Shown: positions 35,263 to 44,414, numbered from the stretch's first letter. The stretch is DNA of 64,000 bases from Mycobacteroides franklinii (GCF_002013895.1 NZ_MAFQ01000012.1:62001-126000), one strand, 5' to 3'. Program-made: numbers and translations. The notes: generated by a model from the sequence alone, not told the origin.

Positions 35263-35835
35263 ATGGCGCCCGAACGAAAACACACCAGCGATGCCATTCT
35301 CGACGCGGTGCGGTCGCTGCTGCTCGATGGCGGCCCTCGCGCCGCAACCATCGCAGCCATTGCCGGTGCCTCTGGTGCACCGCCCGGAACACTGAACCAC
35401 CGTTTCGGTAATCGCGAGGCGATCATGTCGGCAACATGGCTGCGCGCGGTCGAACGTTTTCACGAGCACGCCATTGGCGCACTATATTCCGGCGAAGACC
35501 CGACTGAAATCGCCGTGGCACTGGCGCTTTCGGTGCCCGCATTCGCGCGCGCCCATCCCGATGACGCCCGATTGCTGCTCTCCCTGCGTAGTGCCGACAT
35601 CCTTGGCGCCGAAGCGAGTTCCACCCTCGACAAGCTGAACGCACCGTTGTTCACCGCCATGCAGGATCTGACGCGAACCATCTACCGCCGCGATGACGCG
35701 CGATCACGCGACCGGCTCATGCGTGCCGTGGTGGACCTGCCGTATGCCGCAGTACGTCGCCACATGCCCGCGTTGCCCGGATGGCTCGAAGAAGATCTGG
35801 CAGAGGCGGTCCGCGCGCTGTTGGCATCACGATGA
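35263..35835 (+). CDS. TetR-family regulator
   Basis: This 190-residue protein has the TetR HTH at residues 8-55 (ILDAVRSLLLDGGPRAATIAAIAGASGAPPGTLNHRFGNREAI), with GTLNHRFGNR as the recognition helix. The C-terminal ligand-binding domain is helical. Its stop overlaps the start of the EamA transporter gene, so it probably controls that exporter, and perhaps the divergent SRPBCC gene. Confidence 0.85.
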   Translation: MAPERKHTSDAILDAVRSLLLDGGPRAATIAAIAGASGAPPGTLNHRFGNREAIMSATWLRAVERFHEHAIGALYSGEDPTEIAVALALSVPAFARAHPDDARLLLSLRSADILGAEASSTLDKLNAPLFTAMQDLTRTIYRRDDARSRDRLMRAVVDLPYAAVRRHMPALPGWLEEDLAEAVRALLASR

Positions 35836-36701
35836 CTGAACGCGGTCGCCACCGGCTCCTCGCACCCGCGCTCATGCTCATCAGCGGAACATCCATGTAC
35901 ATCGGTGCGGCTGCCGGAGTCAGCCTGTTCCGATGGCTCGATCCGGCAAGCGTGGCCTGGCTGCGGATATGCGGTGCGGCACTGGTTTTCCTCGCCATCG
36001 CCCGTCCTCGGCGCGCGGCCTGGCGGGGCCGCGCCCTGTGGTGGGCGGGCGGCTTCGGGGTGGTCACCGCGCTGATGAACATGGCGTTCTACCTGGCCAT
36101 CGATCGACTGCCGCTCGGTACCGCGGTGGCGATCGAGTTCCTGGGGCCCATCACGGTCGCGGCGATCGGTTCTCGCTCTGTCCGAGAAGGATTCTCGGTG
36201 CTCGCGGCGCTCATCGGGGTGCTCCTGATCGCCGATGTGCAGCTCGCCGCCGAACCCGCGGGAATGGCATTCGCATTGCTCGCCGCACTGTTCTGGGCCG
36301 GGTACATAGTTCTGGGAAAACGCGTTGCACTACAAGGCAATCCGGCCGAATCTCTGGCGGTCGGTTTCACCGTCGGCATGATCGTGACCGCACCGGTCCT
36401 GGCCTATGGAATCGCCGGCGCGCGTGCGGACATTCCGATCGCCCACATCCTCGTACTCGGATTACTGATGGGCCTGCTGTCCAATGTCATCCCGTACGGG
36501 CTCGACCAGGTGATCCTGCGACGTGCCGGCCGAAGCTACTTCGCAGTGTTGCTGGCGCTCCTACCGCTCTCGGCAACCGCGATCGGCGTACTCGTCCTGC
36601 ACCAGATTCCCAGCACACCAGAGCTACTCGGCATCCTCGCGATCGTGGTGGCCGTCGCCGCGCGCCGGGACTCACCGCCAAGCGTGACCGGTACCGCCTG
36701 A
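35832..36701 (+). CDS. EamA-type (DMT superfamily) membrane exporter
   Basis: This 289-residue protein has ten hydrophobic helices in two EamA repeats. MYIGAAAGVSLF and FLGPITVAAIGSRSVREG recall RhtA-like amino-acid and metabolite exporters, and LGLLMGLLSNVIPYGLDQV belongs to the second repeat. The ATG at 35832 overlaps the TetR stop, which decides the start over an in-frame ATG at 35781. The substrate is unknown. Confidence 0.82.
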   Translation: MTERGRHRLLAPALMLISGTSMYIGAAAGVSLFRWLDPASVAWLRICGAALVFLAIARPRRAAWRGRALWWAGGFGVVTALMNMAFYLAIDRLPLGTAVAIEFLGPITVAAIGSRSVREGFSVLAALIGVLLIADVQLAAEPAGMAFALLAALFWAGYIVLGKRVALQGNPAESLAVGFTVGMIVTAPVLAYGIAGARADIPIAHILVLGLLMGLLSNVIPYGLDQVILRRAGRSYFAVLLALLPLSATAIGVLVLHQIPSTPELLGILAIVVAVAARRDSPPSVTGTA

Positions 36702-36754
36702 TTCTCGTCGAGTGCGCACAGCGGCGTTCAGCCCCGGCGAACGGTGATGGTAAT

Positions 36755-36787
36755 TTGGCCATATGACCAACTTGGCCGATCGACCAA
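36755..36787 (+). promoter_or_regulatory. Tandem palindromic operators across the TetR start codon
   Basis: Two 16-base near-perfect palindromes of the form TTGGCC-N4-GACCAA lie at 36755-36770 and 36772-36787, one base apart. The first includes the ATG at 36763. The centre-to-centre distance is 17 bases. TetR dimers bound side by side here would block initiation and transcript start, a plausible autorepression site. Confidence 0.75.
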
Positions 36788-37380
36788 TATCGGCACGGGG
36801 TGATCGCCGCCGTGAGCAGTTGGTCCATGCCGGTATCGAGTTGCTCGGCGAGGGCGGTTGGCCCGCGATCACCACCCGCGCCGTGGCCACCCGGGCAGGG
36901 ACCAACCCGGGCCTGATCCACTACCACTTCGGGGGCCTTCCCGGACTGCATGCCGCGGTGACCCGGCACGCGTGCGAGCTGGTCATCAGCCCGCTGGTAA
37001 CCACCTTCCTGGACTCACCCGATACCCGTACCGCCCTGGACGCGATGCGCGACGCACTCCCCCAAACCGCCGGTGACGAGAACGCGATGCGGCTGGCGGT
37101 GGAACTCATCGCCGGCGCCACCCGCGAGCCCGCTTTGGGTGCCGTGCTCGGCGCAAAACTCAAAGAGCTGCGCGCCGAGATCGCCGACCACATCCGGCTG
37201 CGGCACCCCGACTGGTCCCGCCGCCGAGCCGCCGGGATGGCGACACTGATCATCGCGTTCATGGACGGCCTGGTGCTACACCACTCTGTTGATCCCAATA
37301 TCGAGACCGCCGAGGCATTTTCACTACTCAAAAGCCTGCTAGACGAGGAGGTAACTCATGAAGAAGCTCCAAAAGCCTAA
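36763..37380 (+). CDS. TetR-family regulator
   Basis: This 205-residue protein has the HTH at residues 17-62 (REQLVHAGIELLGEGGWPAI, then GTNPGLIHYHFGGLPGLHAAV). The C-terminal domain has a conserved helix with MATLIIAFMDGLVLHHSVDP, typical of TetR ligand domains. The start codon sits inside the first of two tandem palindromes. The 3' end overlaps the next gene by 23 bases, so the DUF385 enzyme downstream is the obvious co-regulated partner. Confidence 0.85.
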   Translation: MTNLADRPISARGDRRREQLVHAGIELLGEGGWPAITTRAVATRAGTNPGLIHYHFGGLPGLHAAVTRHACELVISPLVTTFLDSPDTRTALDAMRDALPQTAGDENAMRLAVELIAGATREPALGAVLGAKLKELRAEIADHIRLRHPDWSRRRAAGMATLIIAFMDGLVLHHSVDPNIETAEAFSLLKSLLDEEVTHEEAPKA

Positions 37381-37834
37381 TCCGCCAACCGGATTCCAGC
37401 GCCTGCTGTGGCGCCTGCCCATCGGGCTCTTCCGGGCCCACCTCGGATTTCTGCTGGGCAAGCGGATCATGCTGCTGACCCATATCGGCCGGGCTTCCGG
37501 TCAGCCCCGGCAGGCCGCGCTTGAGGTGATCGAACACCGTGACGACGGCAGCATCATCGCGGCATCGGGCTTCGGCGCGGCGGCCGACTGGTACAAGAAT
37601 GTTCGCAAGACACCCGAGGTCACCGTTCAAGTCGGCAACCGGGTCCGCCGGGCACGGGCGATCACGCTATCCACCGAAGAGGGCGGTGACCTCATGGCGC
37701 ACTACGCGATGAAACGCCCGCGTTCGGCACGGCAACTAAGCCGCCTGATGGGTTTTGAGGTCGACGGCTCCGCGGAGGACTTTCGCGAGGTCGGCCGGGC
37801 CATTCCCTTCGTAAGGTTCGTACCCGTCGCCTAG
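37358..37834 (+). CDS. Deazaflavin (F420)-dependent nitroreductase family protein
   Basis: This 158-residue DUF385 protein has LLTHIGRASGQPRQAALEV (phosphate-binding loop with ASG instead of KSG) and ASGFGAAADWYKNVRKTPEV. GAGGAGG precedes the ATG inside the TetR coding sequence. The overlap with the TetR gene suggests one transcript. The GRASG variant differs from the KSG of the two other family members here, so F420 binding is less certain. Confidence 0.83.
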   Translation: MKKLQKPNPPTGFQRLLWRLPIGLFRAHLGFLLGKRIMLLTHIGRASGQPRQAALEVIEHRDDGSIIAASGFGAAADWYKNVRKTPEVTVQVGNRVRRARAITLSTEEGGDLMAHYAMKRPRSARQLSRLMGFEVDGSAEDFREVGRAIPFVRFVPVA

Positions 37835-37926
37835 CGGGGCTCTTCGCGCTTGCCAGGACGTGCTCAGTCTGTGCCCGTACACTCCGCGAACAACTGGATA
37901 GTGACGGATGCGGAGGGCATTGATCG

Positions 37927-39798
37927 ATGAAGACAGCGACCGACTGGGGAACCGAGCTATGGCGATCGCTGGTATGGATCGGTTGGGTCTGGCCGCTCAC
38001 CGCGGCGGTCTTCGTGACCATCGCCTTCTTGATCATTCAGTTCACCCAGTGGGGACGCCAATTCTGGCGCATCACAGGCCAGTACTTCACCACCCGCGCG
38101 GGGCGGGGCGGCTTGGTTCTGCTGGGGCTCGTGCTGCTCTCCGTGGTGGTCAATGTTCGCCTGTCGGTGGTATTCACCTATTACTACAACGACATGTCGG
38201 CGTCGATTCAGTACATCGTCCAGGCGCTGGCGCGCGATGGCCAGGGTATGCCGGACGCGAAGGCATTCTTCTGGCTCAATATCCGGCGGTTCTGCCTTTT
38301 GGCAGGTATCAACATCGCGGTCGTCGTAACTGACCTCTATCTGTTGCAGGCGTTCATCATTCGGTGGCGCGTGTGGCTCACCGACCGTATCTCCGTGGAC
38401 TGGCTGTCGAAGCGGGCGTTCTACCGATCGCGATTCATCGACAACACCATCGACAACCCGGATCAGCGAATTCAGGCTGATATCAACAATTTCGTCGCCA
38501 TGTCGAGCGCGCCGGAGGCTTTGCAGAGCTCGTCGCTGCATCTCGCATTCGGCGCCGTCAACGCTTGCATCTCGCTGCCGTCGTTCACCATCATCCTGTG
38601 GGATCTGTCGGGTCCGCTGAATATCTTCGGATTTGAAATGCCCCGAGCGCTGGTGTTTCTTACCTATATCTACGTGATCGTGACCACGTTGATCGCCTTC
38701 CGGATCGGCCGCCCACTGATCCGCAGGTACTTCCTCAACGAACGCCTCAACGCCATGTTCCGCTACGCACTGGTACGCCTGCGCGACACCTCGGAAAGCG
38801 TCGCCTTCTACCGCGGCGAAAAGGCCGAGTCCAAGCAACTCAAGGGCCGTTTCGACGCGATCATCGGCAACTTCTGGCAGCTGGTGTATCGGAGCATGGG
38901 TTTCACCGGCTGGAACTTTGCGGTGTCACAAACCGCGGCGGTTTTCAACTCCGTGTTGCAGGTGCCGCGGCTGATCGCGGGGCAGATCACCTACGGTGAC
39001 GTGAGCCAGAGCGCCAGCGCATCCGCCCAACTGCAAACCTCTCTGTCGTTCTTCCGAAATGCCTATGACAACTTTGCCGCGTATCGCGCCACCGTCATGC
39101 GTCTGGACGGGCTGTTGCAAGCGGACGCACAGTCACGCGAACTGCCGATGCTCGAGCCCGGCGACCAGGAAGACGGCGTCACACTGCACAACATCTATGT
39201 CCGTAAGCCCAACGGCGACAGTCTGATCGACGACCTCAACCTCAGCCTCACCGCGGGCGACGCACTGCTGATCAAGGGCCCGTCGGGCGGCGGCAAGACC
39301 ACACTGCTGCGCTCACTGGCCGGACTGTGGCCGTACACCGACGGCGACTGGACCCGCCCCGGCGGCGAATACGAGACGCTGTTCTTATCGCAGATGCCCT
39401 ACCTGCCGTTGGGCGATCTGCGTGCCGCGGTGAGCTACCCGGCGCCGTCCGGAACGTTCGCCGACGACGAACTGCGCGCCACTCTCGACAAGGTGGCACT
39501 CGGTCATTTGTCCGACCGGCTCGACGAGGAATCCGACTGGGCCAAGGTGCTGTCCCCCGGCGAGCAGCAGCGTGTCGCGTTCGCGCGCATCCTGCTCATC
39601 AAGCCCAAGGCGGTGTTCATGGACGAGTCGACATCCTCACTGGACGAGGGCCTGGAATTCGCGCTCTACAGCCTCCTGCGCACCGAAGTGCCCAACTGCA
39701 CACTCATCAGCGTCGGCCACCGCAGCACCATCGATCAGCACCATGATCAGAAGCTGGTGCTGGAGGCCGAAGGTCAGTGGTCTCTGTCACCGCTATGA
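37927..39798 (+). CDS. bacA: SbmA/BacA-type ABC transporter, fused permease-ATPase (Rv1819c-like)
   Basis: This 623-residue protein has an N-terminal six-helix transmembrane part (about 1-350) of the SbmA/BacA-like ABC type, with DNPDQRIQADINNF and FRYALVRLRDTSESVAFYRGE marking the cytoplasmic loops. The ATPase follows with Walker A KGPSGGGKTTLLRSLAG, signature LSPGEQQR and Walker B AVFMDESTSSLD. The M. tuberculosis homologue Rv1819c imports cobalamin and other hydrophilic compounds, including peptides. It has its own short upstream region and no partner genes. Confidence 0.9.
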   Translation: MKTATDWGTELWRSLVWIGWVWPLTAAVFVTIAFLIIQFTQWGRQFWRITGQYFTTRAGRGGLVLLGLVLLSVVVNVRLSVVFTYYYNDMSASIQYIVQALARDGQGMPDAKAFFWLNIRRFCLLAGINIAVVVTDLYLLQAFIIRWRVWLTDRISVDWLSKRAFYRSRFIDNTIDNPDQRIQADINNFVAMSSAPEALQSSSLHLAFGAVNACISLPSFTIILWDLSGPLNIFGFEMPRALVFLTYIYVIVTTLIAFRIGRPLIRRYFLNERLNAMFRYALVRLRDTSESVAFYRGEKAESKQLKGRFDAIIGNFWQLVYRSMGFTGWNFAVSQTAAVFNSVLQVPRLIAGQITYGDVSQSASASAQLQTSLSFFRNAYDNFAAYRATVMRLDGLLQADAQSRELPMLEPGDQEDGVTLHNIYVRKPNGDSLIDDLNLSLTAGDALLIKGPSGGGKTTLLRSLAGLWPYTDGDWTRPGGEYETLFLSQMPYLPLGDLRAAVSYPAPSGTFADDELRATLDKVALGHLSDRLDEESDWAKVLSPGEQQRVAFARILLIKPKAVFMDESTSSLDEGLEFALYSLLRTEVPNCTLISVGHRSTIDQHHDQKLVLEAEGQWSLSPL

Positions 39799-39873
39799 GC
39801 CGGCGCGGGAATAAGCCGGGCCGAGTAGGCTTTGAATCGGTAGCTTCGTTAACTATCGCAAAAGGATGCATAT

Positions 39874-40914
39874 ATGGTCACCGTGTCGGCTTATGCCGCG
39901 ACATCCGGTAAGGACCCTTTGGTTCCCACCACGATCGAGCGCCGTGAGGTCGGTCCGCACGATGTCTTCATCGACATCAAGTTCGCCGGTATCTGTCACT
40001 CCGATATCCACACCGTCCGCGACGAATGGGGCCGCGCCAACTACCCCATCGTCCCTGGTCACGAGATTGCCGGTGTCGTCACCGAGGTCGGCTCCGAGGT
40101 AACCAAGTTCAAGCCGGGCGATCACGCCGGCGTCGGCTGCTTCGTCAATTCCTGCCGTGAGTGTCCGAGCTGCGTCGCCGGGCTGGAACAGTTTTGCGAG
40201 CGCGGCATGGTCGGCACCTATGGCGCCAAGGATCGTGACGGCACCCAGACGCAGGGCGGGTACAGCCAGGCGGTCGTCGTCGACGAGAACTACGTGCTGC
40301 GTATCCCCGACAGCCTTCCCCTGGACGCAGCAGCCCCGCTGCTGTGCGCCGGTATCACCACCTTCTCGCCGCTGCGGCACTGGAACGCAGGCCCGGGCAA
40401 GCGCGTTGCCGTCGTCGGACTCGGCGGCCTCGGCCACATGGCCGTAAAGCTGGGTAAGGCCATGGGCGCCGAGGTAACGGTGCTGAGCCAGTCGCTCAAG
40501 AAGATGGAAGACGGTCTGCGCCTGGGCGCCAGTCACTACTACGCGACTGCCGACCCGGACACCTTCAAGTCGCTGCGCAACAGCTTTGACCTCATCCTCA
40601 ACACCGTGTCCTCGAACTTGGACATGGGCAAGTACCTGGGGCTGCTGGGTGTCGACGGCACCCTGGTGGAGCTGGGCCTGCCCGAGCACCCCATCGAGGT
40701 CCCCGGCTTTCCGTTGCTGACCAACAGGCGCAGCATCTCAGGTTCGTTGATCGGCGGTATCCCGGAAACCCAAGAGATGCTTGACTTCTGCGCCAAGCAT
40801 GGCATCGGTTCCGAGATCGAGGTCATCGATGCCTCGTACATCAACGAGGCCTACGAGCGCGTGGTGGCCAGCGATGTGCGGTACCGCTTCGTGATCGACA
40901 CCGCCACTTTGTAA
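39874..40914 (+). CDS. adhC: Zinc-dependent NADP alcohol dehydrogenase
   Basis: This 346-residue medium-chain dehydrogenase matches AdhC (Rv3045). The catalytic zinc is bound by the Cys of GICHSDIH and the His of PGHEIAG, with another Cys later (LCAGIT). The structural zinc is held by the four cysteines of SCRECPSCVAGLEQFC. The Rossmann loop is VVGLGGLGHM, and the following SQSLKK favours NADP. The family reduces cinnamyl-type and aliphatic aldehydes. AAAGGA precedes the ATG. Confidence 0.94.
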   Translation: MVTVSAYAATSGKDPLVPTTIERREVGPHDVFIDIKFAGICHSDIHTVRDEWGRANYPIVPGHEIAGVVTEVGSEVTKFKPGDHAGVGCFVNSCRECPSCVAGLEQFCERGMVGTYGAKDRDGTQTQGGYSQAVVVDENYVLRIPDSLPLDAAAPLLCAGITTFSPLRHWNAGPGKRVAVVGLGGLGHMAVKLGKAMGAEVTVLSQSLKKMEDGLRLGASHYYATADPDTFKSLRNSFDLILNTVSSNLDMGKYLGLLGVDGTLVELGLPEHPIEVPGFPLLTNRRSISGSLIGGIPETQEMLDFCAKHGIGSEIEVIDASYINEAYERVVASDVRYRFVIDTATL

Positions 40915-40970
40915 GTTTCATCCCGAGTACAACCGGTGACTGATGTCGTCGGGGTGCCGATGCTGAGGGG

Positions 40971-42422
40971 ATGACACGCGTCATCCGTTTCAACGCGTTC
41001 GACATGAATTGCGTTGCACACCAATCCCCCGGCCTATGGCGGCACCCCGATGACCAGTCCTGGCGGTATAAGGATCTGTCCTATTGGACAAACCTGGCCG
41101 AGCTGCTCGAACGTGGCCGTTTCGACGGACTGTTCATCGCCGATGTGCTTGGCACCTACGACATCTACGACGCCAGCGATGAGGCGGCCATCCGACAGGC
41201 CGCGCAGATCCCGGTCGCCGATCCCCTGCTCTTGGTCTCGGCGATGGCGCTGGTCACCGAACACCTCGGCTTCGGCGTCACCACGGGTACCGGATTCGAG
41301 CATCCATATCCGTTCGCGCGCAGGCTATCCACCCTCGACCACCTCACCGGCGGGCGGGTCGGATGGAACGTGGTCACCGGGTACCTGCCCGCCGCGGCCC
41401 GCAATATGGGTCAAACCGACCAGCCCGCGCACGACGCGCGATACGACCACGCCGATGAGTACCTCGAGGTGCTCTACAAGCTGTGGGAAGGCTCATGGGA
41501 GGACGACGCGGTCGTCCGCGATGCCGTGCGTGGTGTCTTCACCGATCCCGCGAAGGTGCACCACATCGGCCACGAGGGAACGCATTTCACCGTTCCCGGG
41601 GTGCATCTGGTGGAACCGTCACCGCAACGCACTCCGGTGATCTATCAGGCCGGCTCCTCGCCGCGCGGGGTGCGTTTCGCCGCGGAGAATGCCGAGGCGG
41701 TGTTCACCGCGGCTCCCACCAAGGAGCTGTTGCGCCAGACGGTCAGCACGATCCGTCGCGAACTGGAGCTTGCCGGACGAGATCCATACTCCGCCAAGAT
41801 ATTCAACCTCACGACGGTGGTCACCGGAGAGAATTCCGAAGCGGCGCATGCCAAGCACCGCGAGCTGCTGAGCTACGGCAGCGCCGAAGGCGCGCTGGTG
41901 TTCATGTCCGGCTGGATGGGCGTGGACCTGGCCCGCTACGGCCTTGACGAACCGATCGGAAACGTGGACTCCAACGCCATCCTGTCGGCGGTCGCGGCAT
42001 TTCAGGCCGCCACCGCCGATGGCCGGGAATGGACGGTGCGTGATATCGCCGAGTGGGGCGAGATCGGTGGGATGGGACCACGTGTCGTCGGCTCCGGCAC
42101 CGAGGTGGCAGACACCCTGCAGGAGTGGGTGGAGGAAACCGATGTCGACGGCTTCAATCTGGCCTATGCGATTACGCCCGGCACCTTCGAGGACTTCATC
42201 GAGTACGTGGTACCGGTGCTGACCGCACGTGGCGCCTATCAAAATTCTTATACACCAGGAACATTGCGGCACAAGCTGCTGGGCAATGGCGATCGCCTAC
42301 CGGAGGAACATCGGGGCGCCAAGTACCGGATCGGTGGCCCGCTGTCGACGATCATCGATCGGCCGTCCACCGTGCCGTCGTCGTCGGGGTCCACGGCGCC
42401 GGCACCGACGTCCGGGCGGTAG
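40971..42422 (+). CDS. NtaA/SnaA/DszA-family flavin-dependent monooxygenase
   Basis: This 483-residue luciferase-like TIM barrel has FNAFDMNCVAHQSPGLWRHP at the start, RFDGLFIADVLGTYDIYD and GRVGWNVVTGYLPAAARNMG, which are hallmarks of FMNH2-dependent NtaA/SnaA/DszA monooxygenases. They oxidise chelators, sulfonates or sulfur heterocycles with reduced flavin from a separate reductase. No flavin reductase gene is adjacent. The C-terminal 25 residues are Ser/Pro-rich and unstructured. It lies between adhC and the Rv3046c homologue, an insertion relative to M. tuberculosis. Confidence 0.88.
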   Translation: MTRVIRFNAFDMNCVAHQSPGLWRHPDDQSWRYKDLSYWTNLAELLERGRFDGLFIADVLGTYDIYDASDEAAIRQAAQIPVADPLLLVSAMALVTEHLGFGVTTGTGFEHPYPFARRLSTLDHLTGGRVGWNVVTGYLPAAARNMGQTDQPAHDARYDHADEYLEVLYKLWEGSWEDDAVVRDAVRGVFTDPAKVHHIGHEGTHFTVPGVHLVEPSPQRTPVIYQAGSSPRGVRFAAENAEAVFTAAPTKELLRQTVSTIRRELELAGRDPYSAKIFNLTTVVTGENSEAAHAKHRELLSYGSAEGALVFMSGWMGVDLARYGLDEPIGNVDSNAILSAVAAFQAATADGREWTVRDIAEWGEIGGMGPRVVGSGTEVADTLQEWVEETDVDGFNLAYAITPGTFEDFIEYVVPVLTARGAYQNSYTPGTLRHKLLGNGDRLPEEHRGAKYRIGGPLSTIIDRPSTVPSSSGSTAPAPTSGR

Positions 42423-42466
42423 AAACTCCTGTACCGGTCACTGCCCGCGGGGGTAGATTTCCGTGC

Positions 42467-42961
42467 ATGACGAAGGGGGCGCAGCGCCTGCTCATCGCCT
42501 GCGCGGCGATGCTGTGCCTGATGCCCACGAGCCCCTCTCGCGCTGCGGCCCAACCACCACCGGGCTTCCCCGACCTCAGCGGTCTGCCCGCCGTCGACGC
42601 GGACCAGTACCGCAGTTACACCGGATACTCATTCATCACACCCGATGGACTGGTCTGTTTCGGGCGCGGTCGGTACCCCTACTACAGCGTGGGATGCGCT
42701 GGGACGACGGTCGGCTCGAATCGTGCGATCCTCGATATGAGCACCTACGCGCGCAGAGACGATTTACCCGCGACGATCTACGCCAGCCCGGTCGCCGAGA
42801 GTCCTACTGGCGTACGGCAACTGCCTATCAATCACACCATCCAGATGACGGCAGATGTCGTCTGCGCCGTGGTGGAACTGGCGATTACGGCGTGTGTTCT
42901 CGATTCTTCGTCCCAGACACACGGATTCGTGATGAGCCCAGAACGCAACTGGGCGTTCTAG
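42467..42961 (+). CDS. Small secreted protein of unknown function
   Basis: This 164-residue protein has a signal peptide (QRLLIACAAMLCLMPTSP, cleavage after RAAA) and a mature domain with four cysteines in LVCFG, GCAG, VVCAV and TACVL, likely two disulfides. The pattern VCFGRGRYPYYSVGC resembles mycobacterial exported proteins of the DUF6636-like type (see 60496-60951) but is not closely related. ATG at 42467 is chosen so that the signal peptide begins the protein. Confidence 0.68.
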   Translation: MTKGAQRLLIACAAMLCLMPTSPSRAAAQPPPGFPDLSGLPAVDADQYRSYTGYSFITPDGLVCFGRGRYPYYSVGCAGTTVGSNRAILDMSTYARRDDLPATIYASPVAESPTGVRQLPINHTIQMTADVVCAVVELAITACVLDSSSQTHGFVMSPERNWAF

Positions 42962-43291
42962 TTACGCGTTGAGTGCGGTGGCGTCCACACCCGCGAGCGG
43001 CCAGCCGCCGGCTGCCAGGCGGGAGGCGACACGCGAAATGTCTTGAGTGGTCGGCTCGTCCTTGGTCACATCCGAGATGAACTTCTCGATCTCGTCCTTG
43101 CTCACCACACCATCGACCTGAGCGGCCGACTGGGGGTCGGTCAGCTTGGCGACGACTTCCTTGACCTGCTCCTCGGTCAGCGTGCGGCGCAGCAGCGCCA
43201 GCAGCGGAAACCGATCAATGGGGGGAACGCCCTCCGGGTATCCCGCAGACAGCCAGGAAACAATCGAACCAATAATCGATGTGCTCGTCAC
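42962..43291 (-). CDS. DUF3349 protein (Rv3046c-like)
   Basis: This 109-residue all-helical protein matches the actinobacterial DUF3349 family (SWLSAGYPEGVPPIDRFPLLALL, LTEEQVKEVVAKL). Structures of the family show a small helical bundle; the function is unknown. Position between adhC and nrdF2 matches Rv3046c. Its stop abuts that of the convergent secreted-protein gene. Upstream lie two inverted repeats. Confidence 0.85.
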   Translation of the reverse strand: MTSTSIIGSIVSWLSAGYPEGVPPIDRFPLLALLRRTLTEEQVKEVVAKLTDPQSAAQVDGVVSKDEIEKFISDVTKDEPTTQDISRVASRLAAGGWPLAGVDATALNA

Positions 43292-43341
43292 GGTAATAGT
43301 GTCCCTGCAGCAGGTTCACAGCGCGAGGTGACATGAGCACA

Positions 43342-43373
43342 GTTCACCGGTCGTTCATTTGCACCCGGTGAAC
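43342..43373. repeat. Perfect inverted repeat between nrdF2 and DUF3349 gene
   Basis: GTTCACCGG (43342-43350) and CCGGTGAAC (43365-43373) are perfect 9-base arms around 14 bases. It lies about 51 bases upstream of the DUF3349 start and 67 bases downstream of the nrdF2 stop, so it may act as an operator for the former or as part of a terminator for the latter. Confidence 0.55.
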
Positions 43374-43378
43374 AGACA

Positions 43379-43416
43379 CTTAGCGCACGCCTGACCTGCG
43401 ATTTGCGCGCGCTAAG
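43379..43416. repeat. Second inverted repeat after nrdF2
   Basis: CTTAGCGC (43379-43386) and GCGCTAAG (43409-43416) are perfect 8-base arms around 22 bases. It is 24 bases beyond the nrdF2 stop and may stabilise or end the nrdF2 mRNA. No T-run follows. Confidence 0.5.
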
Positions 43417-43439
43417 CGCCTGTTGAGCAGGAACGGACG

Positions 43440-44414
43440 TCAGAAGTTCCAGTCCTCGTCTTCGGTGTTCACGGCCTTGCCGATGACGTAGCTGGAACCG
43501 GACCCGGAGAAGAAGTCGTGGTTCTCGTCGGCGTTCGGTGACAGCGCCGACAGGATCGCCGGGTTCACGTCGGTCTCCTCGCGCGGGAACAGCGCCTCAT
43601 AACCCAGGTTCATCAGGGCCTTGTTGGCGTTGTAGCGCAGGAACTTCTTGACGTCCTCGGTGAGGCCGACCTCGTCGTAAAGGTCTTCGGTGTAATCGGT
43701 CTCGTTCTCGTACAGCTCGTAGAGCAGGTCGTACGTGTATTCCTTGATCTCGGCGCGCTTGGCCTCATCGACGCGCTCCAGACCGCGCTGGAACTTGTAG
43801 CCGATGTAGTACCCGTGCACGGCCTCGTCGCGGATGATGAGCCGAATCATGTCGGCGGTGTTGGTGAGCTTGGCGCGGCTGGACCAGTACATCGGAAGGT
43901 AGAAGCCGGAGTAGAACAGGAAGCTCTCCAGCAAGGTCGAGGCAACCTTGCGCTTGAGTGGCTCATCCCCCCGGTAGTACTCCATGACGATCTCGGCCTT
44001 GCGTTGCAGGTTCGGGTTCTCCTCCGACCAGCGGAACGCGTCATCGATGTCCCGCGTGGAGCACAGCGTCGAGAAGATCGAACTGTAACTCTTGGCGTGC
44101 ACCGACTCCATGAACGCGATGTTGGTGTACACCGCTTCTTCGTGCGGAGTGATCGCATCGGGGATCAGGCTGACCGCGCCGACGGTGCCCTGAATGGTGT
44201 CCAGCAGCGTCAGGCCCGTGAAAACCCGCATCGTCAACTGCTTTTCGTGATCCGTGAGGGTGTTCCACGACGGTATGTCATTGGACACCGGCACCTTTTC
44301 GGGCAGCCAGAAGTTACCGGTGAGCCTGTCCCAGACCTCGGCATCCTTCTCATCGGGAACCCGGTTCCAGTTGATCGCCGAGACGCGGCTGACCAGCTTA
44401 AGTTTTTCACTCAC
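43440..44414 (-). CDS. nrdF2: Class Ib ribonucleotide reductase small subunit
   Basis: This 324-residue protein matches NrdF2 (Rv3048c), same length, over its entirety. Metal ligands are in TPHEEAVYTNIAFMESVHAKSYS and IIRDEAVHGYYIGYK; the radical Tyr lies in the AKSYSSIFS segment, and the C-terminal DEDWNF tail docks on NrdE. It supplies the dimetal-tyrosyl radical for dNTP synthesis. GTG at 44414 is chosen since AGGAG lies about 8 bases upstream. Two NrdR-like boxes lie further upstream. Confidence 0.96.
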   Translation of the reverse strand: MSEKLKLVSRVSAINWNRVPDEKDAEVWDRLTGNFWLPEKVPVSNDIPSWNTLTDHEKQLTMRVFTGLTLLDTIQGTVGAVSLIPDAITPHEEAVYTNIAFMESVHAKSYSSIFSTLCSTRDIDDAFRWSEENPNLQRKAEIVMEYYRGDEPLKRKVASTLLESFLFYSGFYLPMYWSSRAKLTNTADMIRLIIRDEAVHGYYIGYKFQRGLERVDEAKRAEIKEYTYDLLYELYENETDYTEDLYDEVGLTEDVKKFLRYNANKALMNLGYEALFPREETDVNPAILSALSPNADENHDFFSGSGSSYVIGKAVNTEDEDWNF

